NCBI GenBank assembly: GCA_037043015.1
Contig: CM073325.1
Coordinates: forward strand, 4,404,501-4,468,500
Source of the DNA: Bryum argenteum
Lineage: Eukaryota > Streptophyta > Bryopsida > Bryales > Bryaceae
Length of the DNA: 64,000 nt
Direction: 5' to 3'
Below, one piece after another: positions 1 through 9,578 of this stretch (the first letter of the stretch is position 1; each line of letters begins with the position of its first letter). Made by a program: the position numbers and the translations under genes. Below the pieces are notes generated by a model. The model was not told the origin of the DNA. It did not search any database and was given only the letters and a program-made list of their open reading frames with translations.

Positions 1-2492
1 GAACGGTTCAAATTTGGTATGTGAGAAGAATGTCAAGTGAACTTTGAGATCTAACGGTTCAATTTCTTATATAATGCTTAGATTGAAACTTTTTGAGCTT
101 AATCTAAAGGAAGGTCAAATTTTGTGACTTAGACCGTTTTGCAACAAGGAAATTTAGGGGTTAATCGCAACTGTTATAACTTTTTATTCTTCATAAGTTT
201 CTTTATCAGCTATGTTTATATGGCGTAAGTAGTAGGTGTTGTTGTGGTCTTAGTTGAAGAAGTAATCATCAAGAGTGAGAAGTTTTTGCAAACCGTAATC
301 ATGAACACTATATTTTGGTTATCAATGAAGTGTTTTGGCTACCTTGTGAGATATTCACTATGCGGGTGAGGATTTATCTTGAGGTGGATTACTTAGTGAT
401 GGGGCATATTTTAGTATGGGGAATTTACAAGGAAGAAAATGGTGGAAGGAATTTTTGTGCATGGGCAAAGTAAGTGAAAGATTGAACCAATTAGAATCAT
501 CATATTAGCACTTTTTGCAACAAGAATAATAGGTCTTTCTAAAATGGTGTCATAATACAACACCTTGCTATGTTGAGTTCAAGTACATGAGAATTTAGAG
601 TGTGAAGCTATTGCATGCTTGTAGCTTGATGAGTCTAGCGAGCGGATATGAAAATGAGGCGATTTTGAGCAGTCTACCTTCAGTGAAGAAGGTATTAACC
701 CCGATAGTCGAAAGGCCCGAAACTTCGAAAAAACCCTCAAATTTGCCCTCTTTCCGGTGTAAGCTGCAAATGTTTAATTTCTGATGTTTTTTTATGAAAT
801 TCTAAGATCTTGTACCTCACTTGTATATATATATATGCATGTCAAAACTTGAATTCAGATTCCTTACCAATTGTGAGATCATAATCCTCAAAGCGGGAAT
901 AATAGTTTACTTTGCTTACTCTAAAAATGGTAAGTGGTATTTTGAGGGCCCAAAAAACCATTGTGGGAGTGTAGTAACTATTTATTAACATTTATAGAGT
1001 TATTTTAGAAACTTTTTACTTTTTGGATAGATATAATATTATAGATGCGAAAAAGTATCAAAAAGTTACTTTAAAAGTTATTAAAAGTAGAAAGCTTTCA
1101 ATAAAGGTAACCTGATAGAATTAGTGTTAAAAATAATTAGTATATTAGAGGATGGATGAAAAGACAATGGATGAACGAGGCAGGATGAAGTGGCCGCGGC
1201 CTCTCGCAGGGGGCGCACCCTTCTCCTCCCCGCATAACCACCCTCCTCCCTTTTGTAATTTTACGGCATTTGTATATAATGCTCGTCGTTGTCTTCTCGT
1301 GTTCTAAATTTACTCGTGCAATTTGTGTGTGTAGTTGTATGCATTGTATTGTTTTAAGTCTTTGTGATTATTTTTCTTTCCGTCTCAAAGTTCGTGATGC
1401 GAAGTGAATGCAATTGGTCGGAGTATCTTTTGAAATTGTGTAAAATTGTATGAGAGAGTGTGAACCTGGATTGCAAAGTCTGCTGCATGCAGCGAGAACT
1501 TGAAGCGGAAGCGGGGCCGGAGTATCGGAAAAATTAAAGAAGGAGGCTACTTCGATGTGCAACGGCAGACCAATCGAGAGCACCGCGATCTCGGAAGAGT
1601 CGCAATAGGCGGTCAATGTCATGGCGGGAATGAGTCACGAGAGGAGAGCACAAAGCCGGTGAAGGAAGAGGAACTAAGAACGACAATCAGTGGACATAAG
1701 GCCGCCAAAAACATTTGCCTGGATAGGGAGCGATTCATGTGTAAGTATTGTTGAGAGTCGTAATTTTAAGAGCTCTTTGTTCTGTTCAGTGAGTCGAGTT
1801 TGCGGTAGCTTGGTAATGTCGATGCTCAAGAAGGAGCAGGGATCGACTAAAGCGGTCTCGACAAGAGTAATGAGGATCGATAAATGGGGATTAGATTCAA
1901 AATAGCGGATGGAGCATTGATCGAGTACCGTACTCCGTGCTCGTTAAAAGAGGATCGACAGTGAGGGAATTCCGGCAGCCGATAAGTGATCGTCGGGAAG
2001 TGGAGATCGAGCGGATCGAAAGTAGGAGTCAATCGTGAGGGAGATTCTGCTGAAAAACTTCAACGAGATTCATGGGCAATGGAGTCTTTGGTCTTTGTTA
2101 GCAAGTTGAAGCTATAAGTACATAGAATTTTAGAACCGAATGTAATTTGTTTGATATTAAGTCATAAGTCGTGAGTAATCATGCATTGCATTCATAGCAT
2201 TGAGATTGAGGAATGAATGGTGGTGAGAATTCGGTGGAAATCATCAAAATTGGTTTGAAATTTGAAGGAATTCTAATCGCCAAGGTTTCGCAAAACTAGG
2301 GATTTGAGTTTCCGGCAATCCGTCTGCGAGAAGTGCCGAAATTCGCACGGCCATAGGGCCTCCTTCGGACGGCAGTAGGGTCTGCTTGTCCACGGCTTTA
2401 GGACTTATTTGCATGGCAATAGGTCACAGTGCACGGCCATAGGGTCTGGAGTCCGCGGCTTTGGGTTAAATCGCGTGGTAATAGACTGCCGG
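1..2492. other. Intergenic, repeat-derived DNA left of the gypsy element
   Basis: No convincing gene is seen. Bases 1-164 match the right half of the TTAA-bounded repeat family described elsewhere in the window: two ACGGTT-type modules and a terminal TTTAGGGGTTAA ending at 164. Bases about 720-960 resemble the long repeat family seen at 27.4 and 28.8 kb. The stretch 1140-2050 is more GC-rich and has short open frames without recognisable domains; a TATA-like run near 1271 and low-complexity flanks could be a decayed LTR, but no second copy is visible. At 2344-2490 an imperfect duplication of about 85 bp repeats the phrase GCACGGCCATAGGG. Confidence 0.5.
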
Positions 2493-5400
2493 TTTAATGT
2501 CAGATCTTGACAAGGAAACGCATTGGAAACAAAGAAGAACGTAACTCTCATTAACAGACGAAATGGCCAGTGAAGGATAAGCTCCTTCACTGGCCCTTTA
2601 TACAGGGAAAGTTTGGCAGTTAATGTCAATCGACACCAATCAATCGCCGCTAATCGCCAGCAGCTTCTACTCCTATATTGTTGCCTAGTCCTAACATTAC
2701 CCCCCCTTCTAGGTGCAGTTGGTGGGTGGGGAGCATGTGGATGTAGTCGGTGGAAAGCCTCAACCATTCGTGGAGCGTTGCGGAGATGGCCTGCGGGCTC
2801 CCAAGAGTCTTGCTCGGGGCCGTAGCCCTTCCATGATACCAAATACTGCAGTCGCCGACCTCTCCCGACAACTCGAGAGTCAAGCACTTGACGAACCTCC
2901 CACTCCGTGTCCCATGCTGGGGTGACAACGGGAGGAGGTGGTCGTTGCTGTCGGCCCGGAATTGTGTCGGAGCGGTAGGGTTCCAGAACAGCGACGTGAA
3001 ATACGTCGTGAATGCGAAGAGAGTGAGGCAGCTTTAGGCGGAAAACAAGATCAGACAGTTTGGCAATGATCGGAAATGGTCCTAAGAACTTGGGCCCAAG
3101 CTTCTTGGATGGGGACGTGGTCGCAATATGCTCGCTTCGGAGCATTACCTTGTCTCCTACGGAGTACTTGGGTGAGTCGTGTACGTGACGGTCATAGTGC
3201 CTTTTGGCATGCTCTCCTGCAATCTGAATCAGCATTTTGATTTCCTCATGGACTTGGTGTAAGAGCCGGACTCTGTCTTCTGCAGCTGGGACAACTGAGG
3301 TCGTAGGTTCGCTGAAAGACATGGTTGGATGATAGCCGTACGTCACATAGAAGGGAGAAAAACCTGTGGCAGAGTGAACGGAATTATTGTAAGCAAATTC
3401 TGCTACAGGAAGGAGGTCAGCCCAGTCATCCTGGCGTTTTGCGGTGAACATGCGTAGGATTTGTTCCAAATACTGGTTCACCCGTTCTGTCTGACCATCC
3501 GACTGAGGATGAAAAGCTGTTGTTGGGGCTGGTTGAATGCGGAGAAGCTCATGAAGACGCCGCATGAATTTGGAGACGAAAACTGCGCCGCGATCAGAAA
3601 TCAATTCGGTAGGGGTACCGTAATGCTTCCAGACATGTTGTAAATATAACTTGGCCGTACCGGCGGAGTCCATGGCTTCGGTAGTAGGAATGAAGTGAGC
3701 CAATTTGGTATTCTTGTCGACGACCACCATTATAGTGTCATAGGCGCCGCTCTGAGGAAGCTTGACGATAAAATCCGTTGTAACTCTTTGCCATGGAGCA
3801 TCTGCGGCCGGAATAGGCTGGAGAAGCCCGTAACGAGGATGTCGCGTGGGCTTGGACCTTTGACAGAGGTCACAACCGTCGACATATCGGTGTACGTATC
3901 TGGTCAGTGACGGCCAATAGAATGTACGCGCCACTAGGTCCACCGTCTTCGCGTGCCCCAGATGTCCAGCAGCTGGTGCGTTGTGGCGCGAGCGGAGAAT
4001 ATGCCGTCTAAATTCTTCTTCGTCGGGAACCATTATCGCCCCTCGGAAAAATAACAGCCCATCGGAAAGGGTGTAGTCGTGAAGTTGACGTCGTAATTGA
4101 GCCGGAATTTCCCCGTGTCCTGTTGTCAAAAAACTTAGAATGGGTCCGAGTACCGGGTCCCTTGGAGTGGCTTCCCTAATCAGCTGAAAGAGGTGAGCGT
4201 CACTCCATACTGGTTCCACCGCCTCCAACATGGCCAACCGTAACAGAGGTCGTACATTGTTGTCCGTAGTAGTGGCGTCAAATCGCCGGGAGAGCATGTC
4301 TGCGCGTCCGTTAAGAGCTCCAGGACGGTGTTCAATGACGAAATTGTACGCTGAAAGGAGTTCTGACCACCGTGCTTGGCGGCGATTCAAGACCTTTGTC
4401 GTCATGAATTGTTCCAAGTTTTTGTGGTCAGAGATTACCCGAATCTGATGAGGAGAGCCTTCGAGATATATGCGCCAATCTTGAAACGCCAATACAATGC
4501 TCAGGAGTTCTTTGTCGTAGATGTCGTAGTTTTCCTCCGCTGCGGACATCTTCGAGCTGCGATAGGCACATGGATGTAGGAGCCCGTCAGGGCCGTACTG
4601 AGATAAGATGCCACCGGTGGCTGTATCAGAGGCGTCTGTTTCCAAGATGAAAGGTTTGTCAAATTGTGGGTGGAGGAGTACAGGTGCTTCGGTGAAACGA
4701 CGACGGAGTTCGTTGAAAGCCGCTTCTGTTGTCGGAGTCCACGCGAACGGTTGATCCTTTCGAGTGAGTCGCGTAAGAGGGACCGCGATCTGTGAGTAGT
4801 CAGCGATAAACCTCCGATAAAAATTGGCGAATTCCAGGAATGCTTGAACTTCGCGAAGGGTCTTTGGTGTAGGCCAATCCTTGAGGGCAGCTACCTTATC
4901 ATTGCACATCGCAAGTCCCCGGCTCGAGACCACGAGTCCCAAGAACTCCACTGCCTCCTTGTGAAATTCGCATTTAGACAGTTTGGCGTAAAGCCCATGT
5001 TGGTGGAGGCGCTTTAGAACCTCCCGAACCACTGGTCGATGCTCTTCCAATGTCTTGGAGAAAATTAATATGTCGTCGAGATAGATCACGACAGAAATAT
5101 CAAGTAGATCTCCGAATATGCTCTGCATATGGGCCTGAAACTGGGCGGGTGCGTTGGTAAGGCCAAATGGCATTACCAGGTACTCATAAAGGCCGTATCG
5201 GGTCTTGAAGGCCGTTTTGTACTCATGTCCTGGGGCCATCCGAACTCGGTGGTACGCCTGGCGGATATCAAGCTTGGTGAAGACTTTAGCGCCTACGAGG
5301 CGATCCGTCAGCTCAGGAATCAGGGGCAGCGGGTACCGGTTTTTTATGGTAACCTTATTGAGATTCCGGTAGTCAATGCAGACGCGGAGGGTTCCGTCTT

Positions 5401-6307
5401 TCTTTTTCGCAAACACGATGGGCGCCGAGACTGGTGACTGAGATCGGCGAATCCATCCCTTGCCGAGATGTTCATCGAGATACCGGCGCAGTTCCTCGAG
5501 TTCCGCAGGGGACATAGGACGGAGTCCCATGTTGCAGGGTTCCTGTCCGTCTTTAAACTCTATCTTCATGTCAGAAGGCCCGTGTTGAGGTAGTTCATTA
5601 GAAGCCTCCTCGCTGAACGCACCCTCTAGGTCGGCATATTCTAGGGGAAGTGTCATGGCCGCTCGTGGTGGTGTCGTTGGGAGCTCAGAAATCTCCAATG
5701 AGTAAAGCTCAGCCCCTCTCGTGGCTTGCCGAAATTTTGGGATAGATGACAGAGTAGGCCGGATGGCGGCTACCACGGAGGGCAGAGAGGTCGATAAGCA
5801 ATGCTCTTTGCAGAAGACGGAAGTAAACCGAACCATCCCGGTAGACCACCGGATGTCGGGGTCATGTTGCCATAGCCAAGGGGTGCCGAGGATGCAGTCG
5901 TAACGGCCGGTGTTGGTAATATCCGCCGTGAGAATCTCAGCATGATCCCCAATCACCAGCTGAAAAGTGGCCTCATAGGTGACCAGTCCCGTGTTGATGA
6001 CCCGTCCGTCGATCACACGGACCTCACGAGGTGTGGGCTTCAGTGTAACCGTGGCGTTACTAGCAGCAGCAAAAGTAGAATGTATGAACACGCCAGTAGC
6101 TCCAGAGTCCACCAATAACGTAGCCGGTCGCCCATTTGCTTGTCCAGCCAATGTCAAGTGCGTACCGGGATCGGTCGTTGCACGTAAAAAAAGAGGTTCC
6201 TCTTTCAGACGCGGCACGTCGGTCAGAGCCTGCTTGTACGTTGCCGTCTTAGCCGTTTGGCAGGAGCCCGGGTACTGAGTCGGAGGCGTCAGTCCCGGGC
6301 TTCTCCT
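2405..6307 (-). CDS. pol: pol polyprotein: protease, RT, RNase H, integrase, chromodomain
   Basis: The frame is entered by -1 frameshifting from gag; its first GTG at 6217 is not a credible start. Numbering from 6217: aspartic protease DSGA at residues 37-40; reverse transcriptase with LDIRQAY (D317) and YLDD at 379-382; RNase H starting at TDAS (D527); integrase zinc finger H745, H752, C782, C785; catalytic D815, D875 and E911 with exactly 35 residues between the last two (DD35E); a GPF motif near 1046; chromodomain at about 1104-1155 (EWEVRQVLDSR...YLVSWKGY...SWEP). The chromodomain is known to steer chromoviruses to heterochromatin. The frame does not stop before the 3' LTR: it reads through the polypurine tract, the whole LTR and into flanking DNA to 2405, so residues past about 1174 are LTR and host DNA. 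Confidence 0.93.
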   Translation of the reverse strand, partial: RRSPGLTPPTQYPGSCQTAKTATYKQALTDVPRLKEEPLFLRATTDPGTHLTLAGQANGRPATLLVDSGATGVFIHSTFAAASNATVTLKPTPREVRVIDGRVINTGLVTYEATFQLVIGDHAEILTADITNTGRYDCILGTPWLWQHDPDIRWSTGMVRFTSVFCKEHCLSTSLPSVVAAIRPTLSSIPKFRQATRGAELYSLEISELPTTPPRAAMTLPLEYADLEGAFSEEASNELPQHGPSDMKIEFKDGQEPCNMGLRPMSPAELEELRRYLDEHLGKGWIRRSQSPVSAPIVFAKKKDGTLRVCIDYRNLNKVTIKNRYPLPLIPELTDRLVGAKVFTKLDIRQAYHRVRMAPGHEYKTAFKTRYGLYEYLVMPFGLTNAPAQFQAHMQSIFGDLLDISVVIYLDDILIFSKTLEEHRPVVREVLKRLHQHGLYAKLSKCEFHKEAVEFLGLVVSSRGLAMCNDKVAALKDWPTPKTLREVQAFLEFANFYRRFIADYSQIAVPLTRLTRKDQPFAWTPTTEAAFNELRRRFTEAPVLLHPQFDKPFILETDASDTATGGILSQYGPDGLLHPCAYRSSKMSAAEENYDIYDKELLSIVLAFQDWRIYLEGSPHQIRVISDHKNLEQFMTTKVLNRRQARWSELLSAYNFVIEHRPGALNGRADMLSRRFDATTTDNNVRPLLRLAMLEAVEPVWSDAHLFQLIREATPRDPVLGPILSFLTTGHGEIPAQLRRQLHDYTLSDGLLFFRGAIMVPDEEEFRRHILRSRHNAPAAGHLGHAKTVDLVARTFYWPSLTRYVHRYVDGCDLCQRSKPTRHPRYGLLQPIPAADAPWQRVTTDFIVKLPQSGAYDTIMVVVDKNTKLAHFIPTTEAMDSAGTAKLYLQHVWKHYGTPTELISDRGAVFVSKFMRRLHELLRIQPAPTTAFHPQSDGQTERVNQYLEQILRMFTAKRQDDWADLLPVAEFAYNNSVHSATGFSPFYVTYGYHPTMSFSEPTTSVVPAAEDRVRLLHQVHEEIKMLIQIAGEHAKRHYDRHVHDSPKYSVGDKVMLRSEHIATTSPSKKLGPKFLGPFPIIAKLSDLVFRLKLPHSLRIHDVFHVAVLEPYRSDTIPGRQQRPPPPVVTPAWDTEWEVRQVLDSRVVGRGRRLQYLVSWKGYGPEQDSWEPAGHLRNAPRMVEAFHRLHPHAPHPPTAPRRGGNVRTRQQYRSRSCWRLAAIDWCRLTLTAKLSLYKGPVKELILHWPFRLLMRVTFFFVSNAFPCQDLTLNRQSITTRFNPKPRTPDPMAVHCDLLPCK
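2498..2696 (-). repeat. 3' LTR of the gypsy element (199 bp)
   Basis: This is a direct repeat of 9379-9573 with TG...CA ends. On the minus (sense) strand it contains a TATA box at 2602-2597, followed almost at once by a 13-bp perfect hairpin (2565-2577 paired with 2583-2595, 5-base loop). Confidence 0.93.
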
Positions 6308-6313
6308 TTTCCC
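6265..6313 (-). promoter_or_regulatory. -1 programmed ribosomal frameshift signal, gag to pol
   Basis: On the minus strand the heptamer GGGAAAA (6313-6307) sits in the gag frame as G GGA AAA, the canonical X XXY YYZ register. Five bases downstream a stem starts: 6301-6289 pairs with 6278-6265 as 8 bp (AGCCCGGG/CCCGGGCT) plus 5 bp (ACTGA/TCAGT), with one bulged base at 6273 and a 10-base loop. A -1 slip moves ribosomes exactly into the pol frame, which has no ATG near its start and is open back to a stop at 6320-6322. The gag stop codon is inside the stem. Confidence 0.88.
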
Positions 6314-7386
6314 GAGTCGTTAACACCTTCCTCCGCAGTGGCAGAAAAAGAAAGAGGCTTTGAGGGGTTGGTGGGACACCTGGACCGTGGGTGGCCTTGT
6401 TGTCCGCACCCCCAACATCGGCCTTGGCGCTGAAACTCTTGCCGTTCCGCCGCGGTCCTTGCCATAGCCGTGGACTTCCTAGGAACCGGCGCAAGGGCAT
6501 CAAGCTCCATAGGGACAGGGCCCGTCGTGGGAGTGGGCAATGGAGAGAAACGTCGCCCTGGGTGGAAACCTGGAACCGCGGGTGTAGTCGAGAACCGCCC
6601 TCCCTTAGGTCGCATGGCCCAAAGCCGCTCGTCAATCCGAGAAGCTCTCGACATCCACCCCTGGAGGGTGGTAGGTGGCTCTTCCGAAGTGGCTATCGTG
6701 TAGTGTACTTCGGTTTTCAAGCCTTGTCGAAAGTGAGTAATGAGGGCCTCCTCGCACCATCCGACTTGGACTGCTAACTCGTTAAAAGCCGCGATATAAG
6801 GGGCCACACCAGCAGTTTGGCGGAGAGCCATAAGTCGATCTTGTGCATGCCCTTTACGATCGACTTCGCCAAACACAGCAAGCACCCATGCTCGGAAATC
6901 CTCGTAAGAAGCTAGGAGTGGGTGACTCCTTTTCTCGTCGAGAGCCTGCAAGAGAGGCATCGCCCATCCCTCCGCCGTTCCAGTCATATAAGACAGGGCA
7001 CAGGTAATCTTCTGCCTATTCGTCCCATACCCTAGGGGGTTGTTATCGAACTGCAAGCGAAGTTGTGCAAGCCAACGGTAGACGTCGCCGCCCTTTTTCC
7101 CAGCAAACTCCTTTGGTCGCGCAATTTTTGTCACTCCCCTTCCCGTCGGTCCTTCTGGGCCGGACTGGGGGGGCACTGGTGGGGGTAGCACCGGCGGGCC
7201 TGGAACCATGGTACTACGGCTCATACATTCCTGCACAATGTGGGGAATTGCTGCATGCAGCCCTTGGACCTGTTGTTGGACTGCATGCAAAGCTTGAAGT
7301 TGCTGCTGAACAAAAACAGTCAAGTCAGCAGCTCCACTCCCCAGTGGCGTCGGATCCGGAAGTAAAGGTGCCTCATTAAGCTCCAT
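6289..7386 (-). CDS. gag: gag polyprotein of the gypsy element
   Basis: The frame has an ATG start and encodes 365 residues. The central part is a Ty3-type capsid (retrotransposon gag) region, roughly residues 95-250, with the expected helical W-rich pattern. A single CCHC zinc knuckle (C-X2-C-X4-H-X4-C, sequence CWGCGQQGHPRSRC) near the C-terminus would bind the element RNA. Gag forms the virus-like particle. The frame ends at a TGA that lies inside the frameshift stem-loop at 6265-6313, so most ribosomes make Gag alone and a fraction slip into pol. No internal lesion is visible. Confidence 0.93.
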   Translation of the reverse strand: MELNEAPLLPDPTPLGSGAADLTVFVQQQLQALHAVQQQVQGLHAAIPHIVQECMSRSTMVPGPPVLPPPVPPQSGPEGPTGRGVTKIARPKEFAGKKGGDVYRWLAQLRLQFDNNPLGYGTNRQKITCALSYMTGTAEGWAMPLLQALDEKRSHPLLASYEDFRAWVLAVFGEVDRKGHAQDRLMALRQTAGVAPYIAAFNELAVQVGWCEEALITHFRQGLKTEVHYTIATSEEPPTTLQGWMSRASRIDERLWAMRPKGGRFSTTPAVPGFHPGRRFSPLPTPTTGPVPMELDALAPVPRKSTAMARTAAERQEFQRQGRCWGCGQQGHPRSRCPTNPSKPLSFSATAEEGVNDSGKGEARD

Positions 7387-9378
7387 GGTGTAGTCTTCCC
7401 TTGCTCTGTATTCCTGAGAGTGAGTCCTCCTATCTTGTACCCTCCAATAGCCGCATGTGACTTAGAATTAGAAGCATTTGAAGTGTAGGTAATCCCGTCA
7501 AACTATGTGCCCCCGGAGACGACACCCTTGTGGCTCGCGGAATACGACCTGGTTGGATCCAGGGCCGGGGCCCTACGGTGGTGGGGTCTACGACGCCCAA
7601 ACTCATGGAGTAGTCAATCCTTGCATGTCGTCTAAGTATAAAACTCTTTGGCGCCCAATCGTCGAACTTCACGCCGTCACAGCCGCCGGTTCCCTGTTGC
7701 ACTGGAACTGGAGGTAACAATGGTCTTAGGGCTCCCAGTCGTGGTCATGGGTGCCGTGGTCATGGGTTCCATAGGCATAGGGACTGCCGCGGTCACGGGT
7801 CCTGCGCGGTTATAGGGCCGCGATGCCTCGACGCCTCGCTCCGAAAATCGACGGCTTAACAGCCACCGAAGCTGCTGTTGGTGTTGGACCAGGTGCCGTA
7901 ATGGTGAGCAGGGCGACTGTGGGCCCGCATCTGCGGCCGAATCCACTCCCCCGCTGCTGCTGACAACTACGGTGGCAGTCCCTGAAACCACCCGAACGGA
8001 GCTAACTGCCGCAGTTGCAGGTGGCCGACTGCCCCCCCTCGGTGGCACCTCCGCCGTCTAATCCGGCCGTTGGGCTCCCGTTCGCTGGCAGCAGGCCAGC
8101 AGCTAGCCGTTCATTGGCGCGCGGTCACCGAGATCCAGAACTGCTGGCTTAGCCTGAACTCTTCCCCGCGCAGTTCGCTCAATTGCTGGAGGTCGTAGCG
8201 GCGGGTGTCGTAGTTCGTCTCATTGCTGCAATCCGGTCCGCAACTAGCTCAAGCATGGTCTCGAGGAAATGGTCGAACGGAGAAGCAGCGTACTCAACGT
8301 CAGCGCCGAACTTATCAGAGAAGTTGAAATCGCAGGTTCGTTCCTCAGTGATCCTCTCCAGTTGTTCCATGAACATATGTAAATCAGCCAACCGGTCAGT
8401 TTTGCGGATCATCGACCTTGCCAAGCAGACGTCGGAGTTGTCGCACCAATATTTGCTAAGTTTTCCCTCAGCATCGCAAATGGTTGCACGCATTAGCGCC
8501 GCCCGGAACTCCAGTTGCAGATGGTACGTCTTCAGCGGCCTTCCCGGCATCCCTTTCCACCTTCCTGCTCCTTCGCTCAATGTCGTAGCACCATTCACGG
8601 GGACCTTGAATGTTGTGCAGGTCTTTCCGGAAACGGTTGGAAGAGATGGCGGAAGTTGGTCATGGCACCGGTTGACGCTATCAATGCAACCCCATGCTTC
8701 TGGAGACACTCGGCTGAGAGCAGAAGTTGGACAGAGCACCGGCCGATGCTACCGATGCAACCGCATGCTCCTGAAGACACTCGGCTGAGAGCTTCAGAAC
8801 GTCAGTTTCTTCCCGGCCAGTACTGTAACTCATTGGTGCAAGGAAAGTGGTCAACCGCTGTTCTCGCTCTGGGAACCGGAGCTCTGCTCATTTCACATGC
8901 AGGAACTTGCAGGATCAATTGCTGATCTTGCACTGCAGATCAGATCTCTAGCCCTCTCAATGCTATGTTCATTTCTCTGCTGGCCTTTCTCCTGCGCTCC
9001 CAGCTTCGTAACGGCAGTCCGTTCCGGCCGGCCACTTACTGGATCTCATCAATACATGCACTCATCGATCGCTGAACTTGCGCCAGAGAGTATGCAAGAA
9101 CTCGTCGTTGCAGCAAAGATCCGAACCCCTTCAATCATGCAAAAACTCGAAACTCGTCGCTGCCCTTGTACTGGAGATCGGAACTCTGTTCATGCCAGCA
9201 TCCATAATTGCGTTTCCGTGCTTGTCTCCCTGTTGCTTTCTCGGTTCCGGATCTCACTGAGCAGGCGCTCCTACATACTTGACTGACGTCGGCACCATCT
9301 CCGCATCCTAAGCTACTATTATGCGGACACACTCATGGAACGTAACTGCTACGAAAAACTCAACTGGACTGGCCATTA
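7387..9378 (-). other. Long 5' leader of the gypsy element
   Basis: About 2 kb separate the 5' LTR from the gag ATG, unusually long for a Ty3 element. The region is GC-rich. It holds an imperfect duplication of about 60-70 bp (around 8664-8723 and 8736-8792, both with GACACTCGGCTGAGAGC) and an open frame at 8179-8739 on the sense strand. It could be a packaging leader, captured host sequence, or both. Confidence 0.6.
8179..8739 (-). CDS. Unrecognised extra open frame in the gypsy leader
   Basis: An open frame of 186 codons runs on the same strand as gag, with a GTG as its first possible start; in-frame ATGs lie further in. Its C-terminal two thirds has a plausible mixed amino acid composition (for example MEQLERITEERTCDF and FDHFLETMLELVADRIAAM, both likely helical), unlike most chance frames here. 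I do not recognise the family. It may be a fragment of a host gene carried in the leader, or chance. No splice or frameshift link to gag is evident. Confidence 0.3.
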   Translation of the reverse strand: MLCPTSALSRVSPEAWGCIDSVNRCHDQLPPSLPTVSGKTCTTFKVPVNGATTLSEGAGRWKGMPGRPLKTYHLQLEFRAALMRATICDAEGKLSKYWCDNSDVCLARSMIRKTDRLADLHMFMEQLERITEERTCDFNFSDKFGADVEYAASPFDHFLETMLELVADRIAAMRRTTTPAATTSSN

Positions 9379-9573
9379 TGTCAGATCTTGACAAGGAAAC
9401 GCATTGGAAACAGAGAAGAACGTAACTCTCATTAACAGACGAAATGGCCAGTGAAGGATAAGCTCCTTCACTGGCCCTTTATACAGGGAAAGTTTGGCAG
9501 TTAATGTCAACTGACACCAACTGCCGCTAACTGCCGCGCAGTTCTACTCCTATATTGCTGCCTAGTCCTAACA
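9379..9573 (-). repeat. 5' LTR of the gypsy element (195 bp)
   Basis: Partner of the LTR at 2498-2696 with the same ends. It differs mainly in a short stretch around 9508-9540 (indels) and a few substitutions. It carries the element's promoter. Confidence 0.93.
9446..9483 (-). promoter_or_regulatory. LTR promoter: TATA box plus adjacent perfect hairpin
   Basis: On the sense (minus) strand a TATAAA box (9483-9478) is followed one base later by two 13-base arms (9476-9464 and 9458-9446) that pair perfectly around a 5-base loop. The same arrangement occurs in the other LTR and, with a changed sequence, in the solo LTR at 23664-23872. The TATA role is standard for LTR promoters; the role of the hairpin, near the expected RNA start, is inferred. 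Confidence 0.6.
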
Positions 9574-9578
9574 TTTAA

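Larger units (their letters stand above)
2498..9573 (-). mobile_element. Complete Ty3/gypsy chromovirus LTR retrotransposon
   Basis: The element is bounded by direct repeats starting TGTCAG and ending CCTAACA (2498-2696 and 9379-9573) and flanked by the perfect 5-bp target duplication TTTAA (2493-2497 and 9574-9578). Genes lie on the minus strand: gag at 6289-7386, then pol in the -1 frame. A purine-rich tract containing seven G (minus strand, 2697-2710) abuts the 3' LTR. Pol order is protease, RT, RNase H, integrase, chromodomain, the order of chromoviruses. The primer-binding site next to the 5' LTR (just below 9379) is not the usual initiator-Met complement and I cannot assign its tRNA. 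The two LTRs differ by several substitutions and small indels in about 200 bp, so the insertion is not brand new. Both coding frames are intact. Confidence 0.95.

Noticed and set aside
151..162. Telomere-like TTTAGGG strings, recurring through the window
   Set aside because: They occur singly as part of TTTAGGGGTTAA element ends, never as tandem TTTAGGG arrays.
1500..1754. 84-codon plus-strand frame in the left intergenic region
   Set aside because: No domain, overlaps other frames on both strands, and lies in repeat-derived DNA.
6217..6217. Independent start codon for gypsy pol
   Set aside because: The codon is GTG and the frame is open upstream into the gag overlap, where a -1 frameshift signal explains entry.
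7677..8048. 123-codon minus-strand frame in the gypsy leader
   Set aside because: Low-complexity Ser/Val/Thr composition with no motif; GC-rich chance frame.
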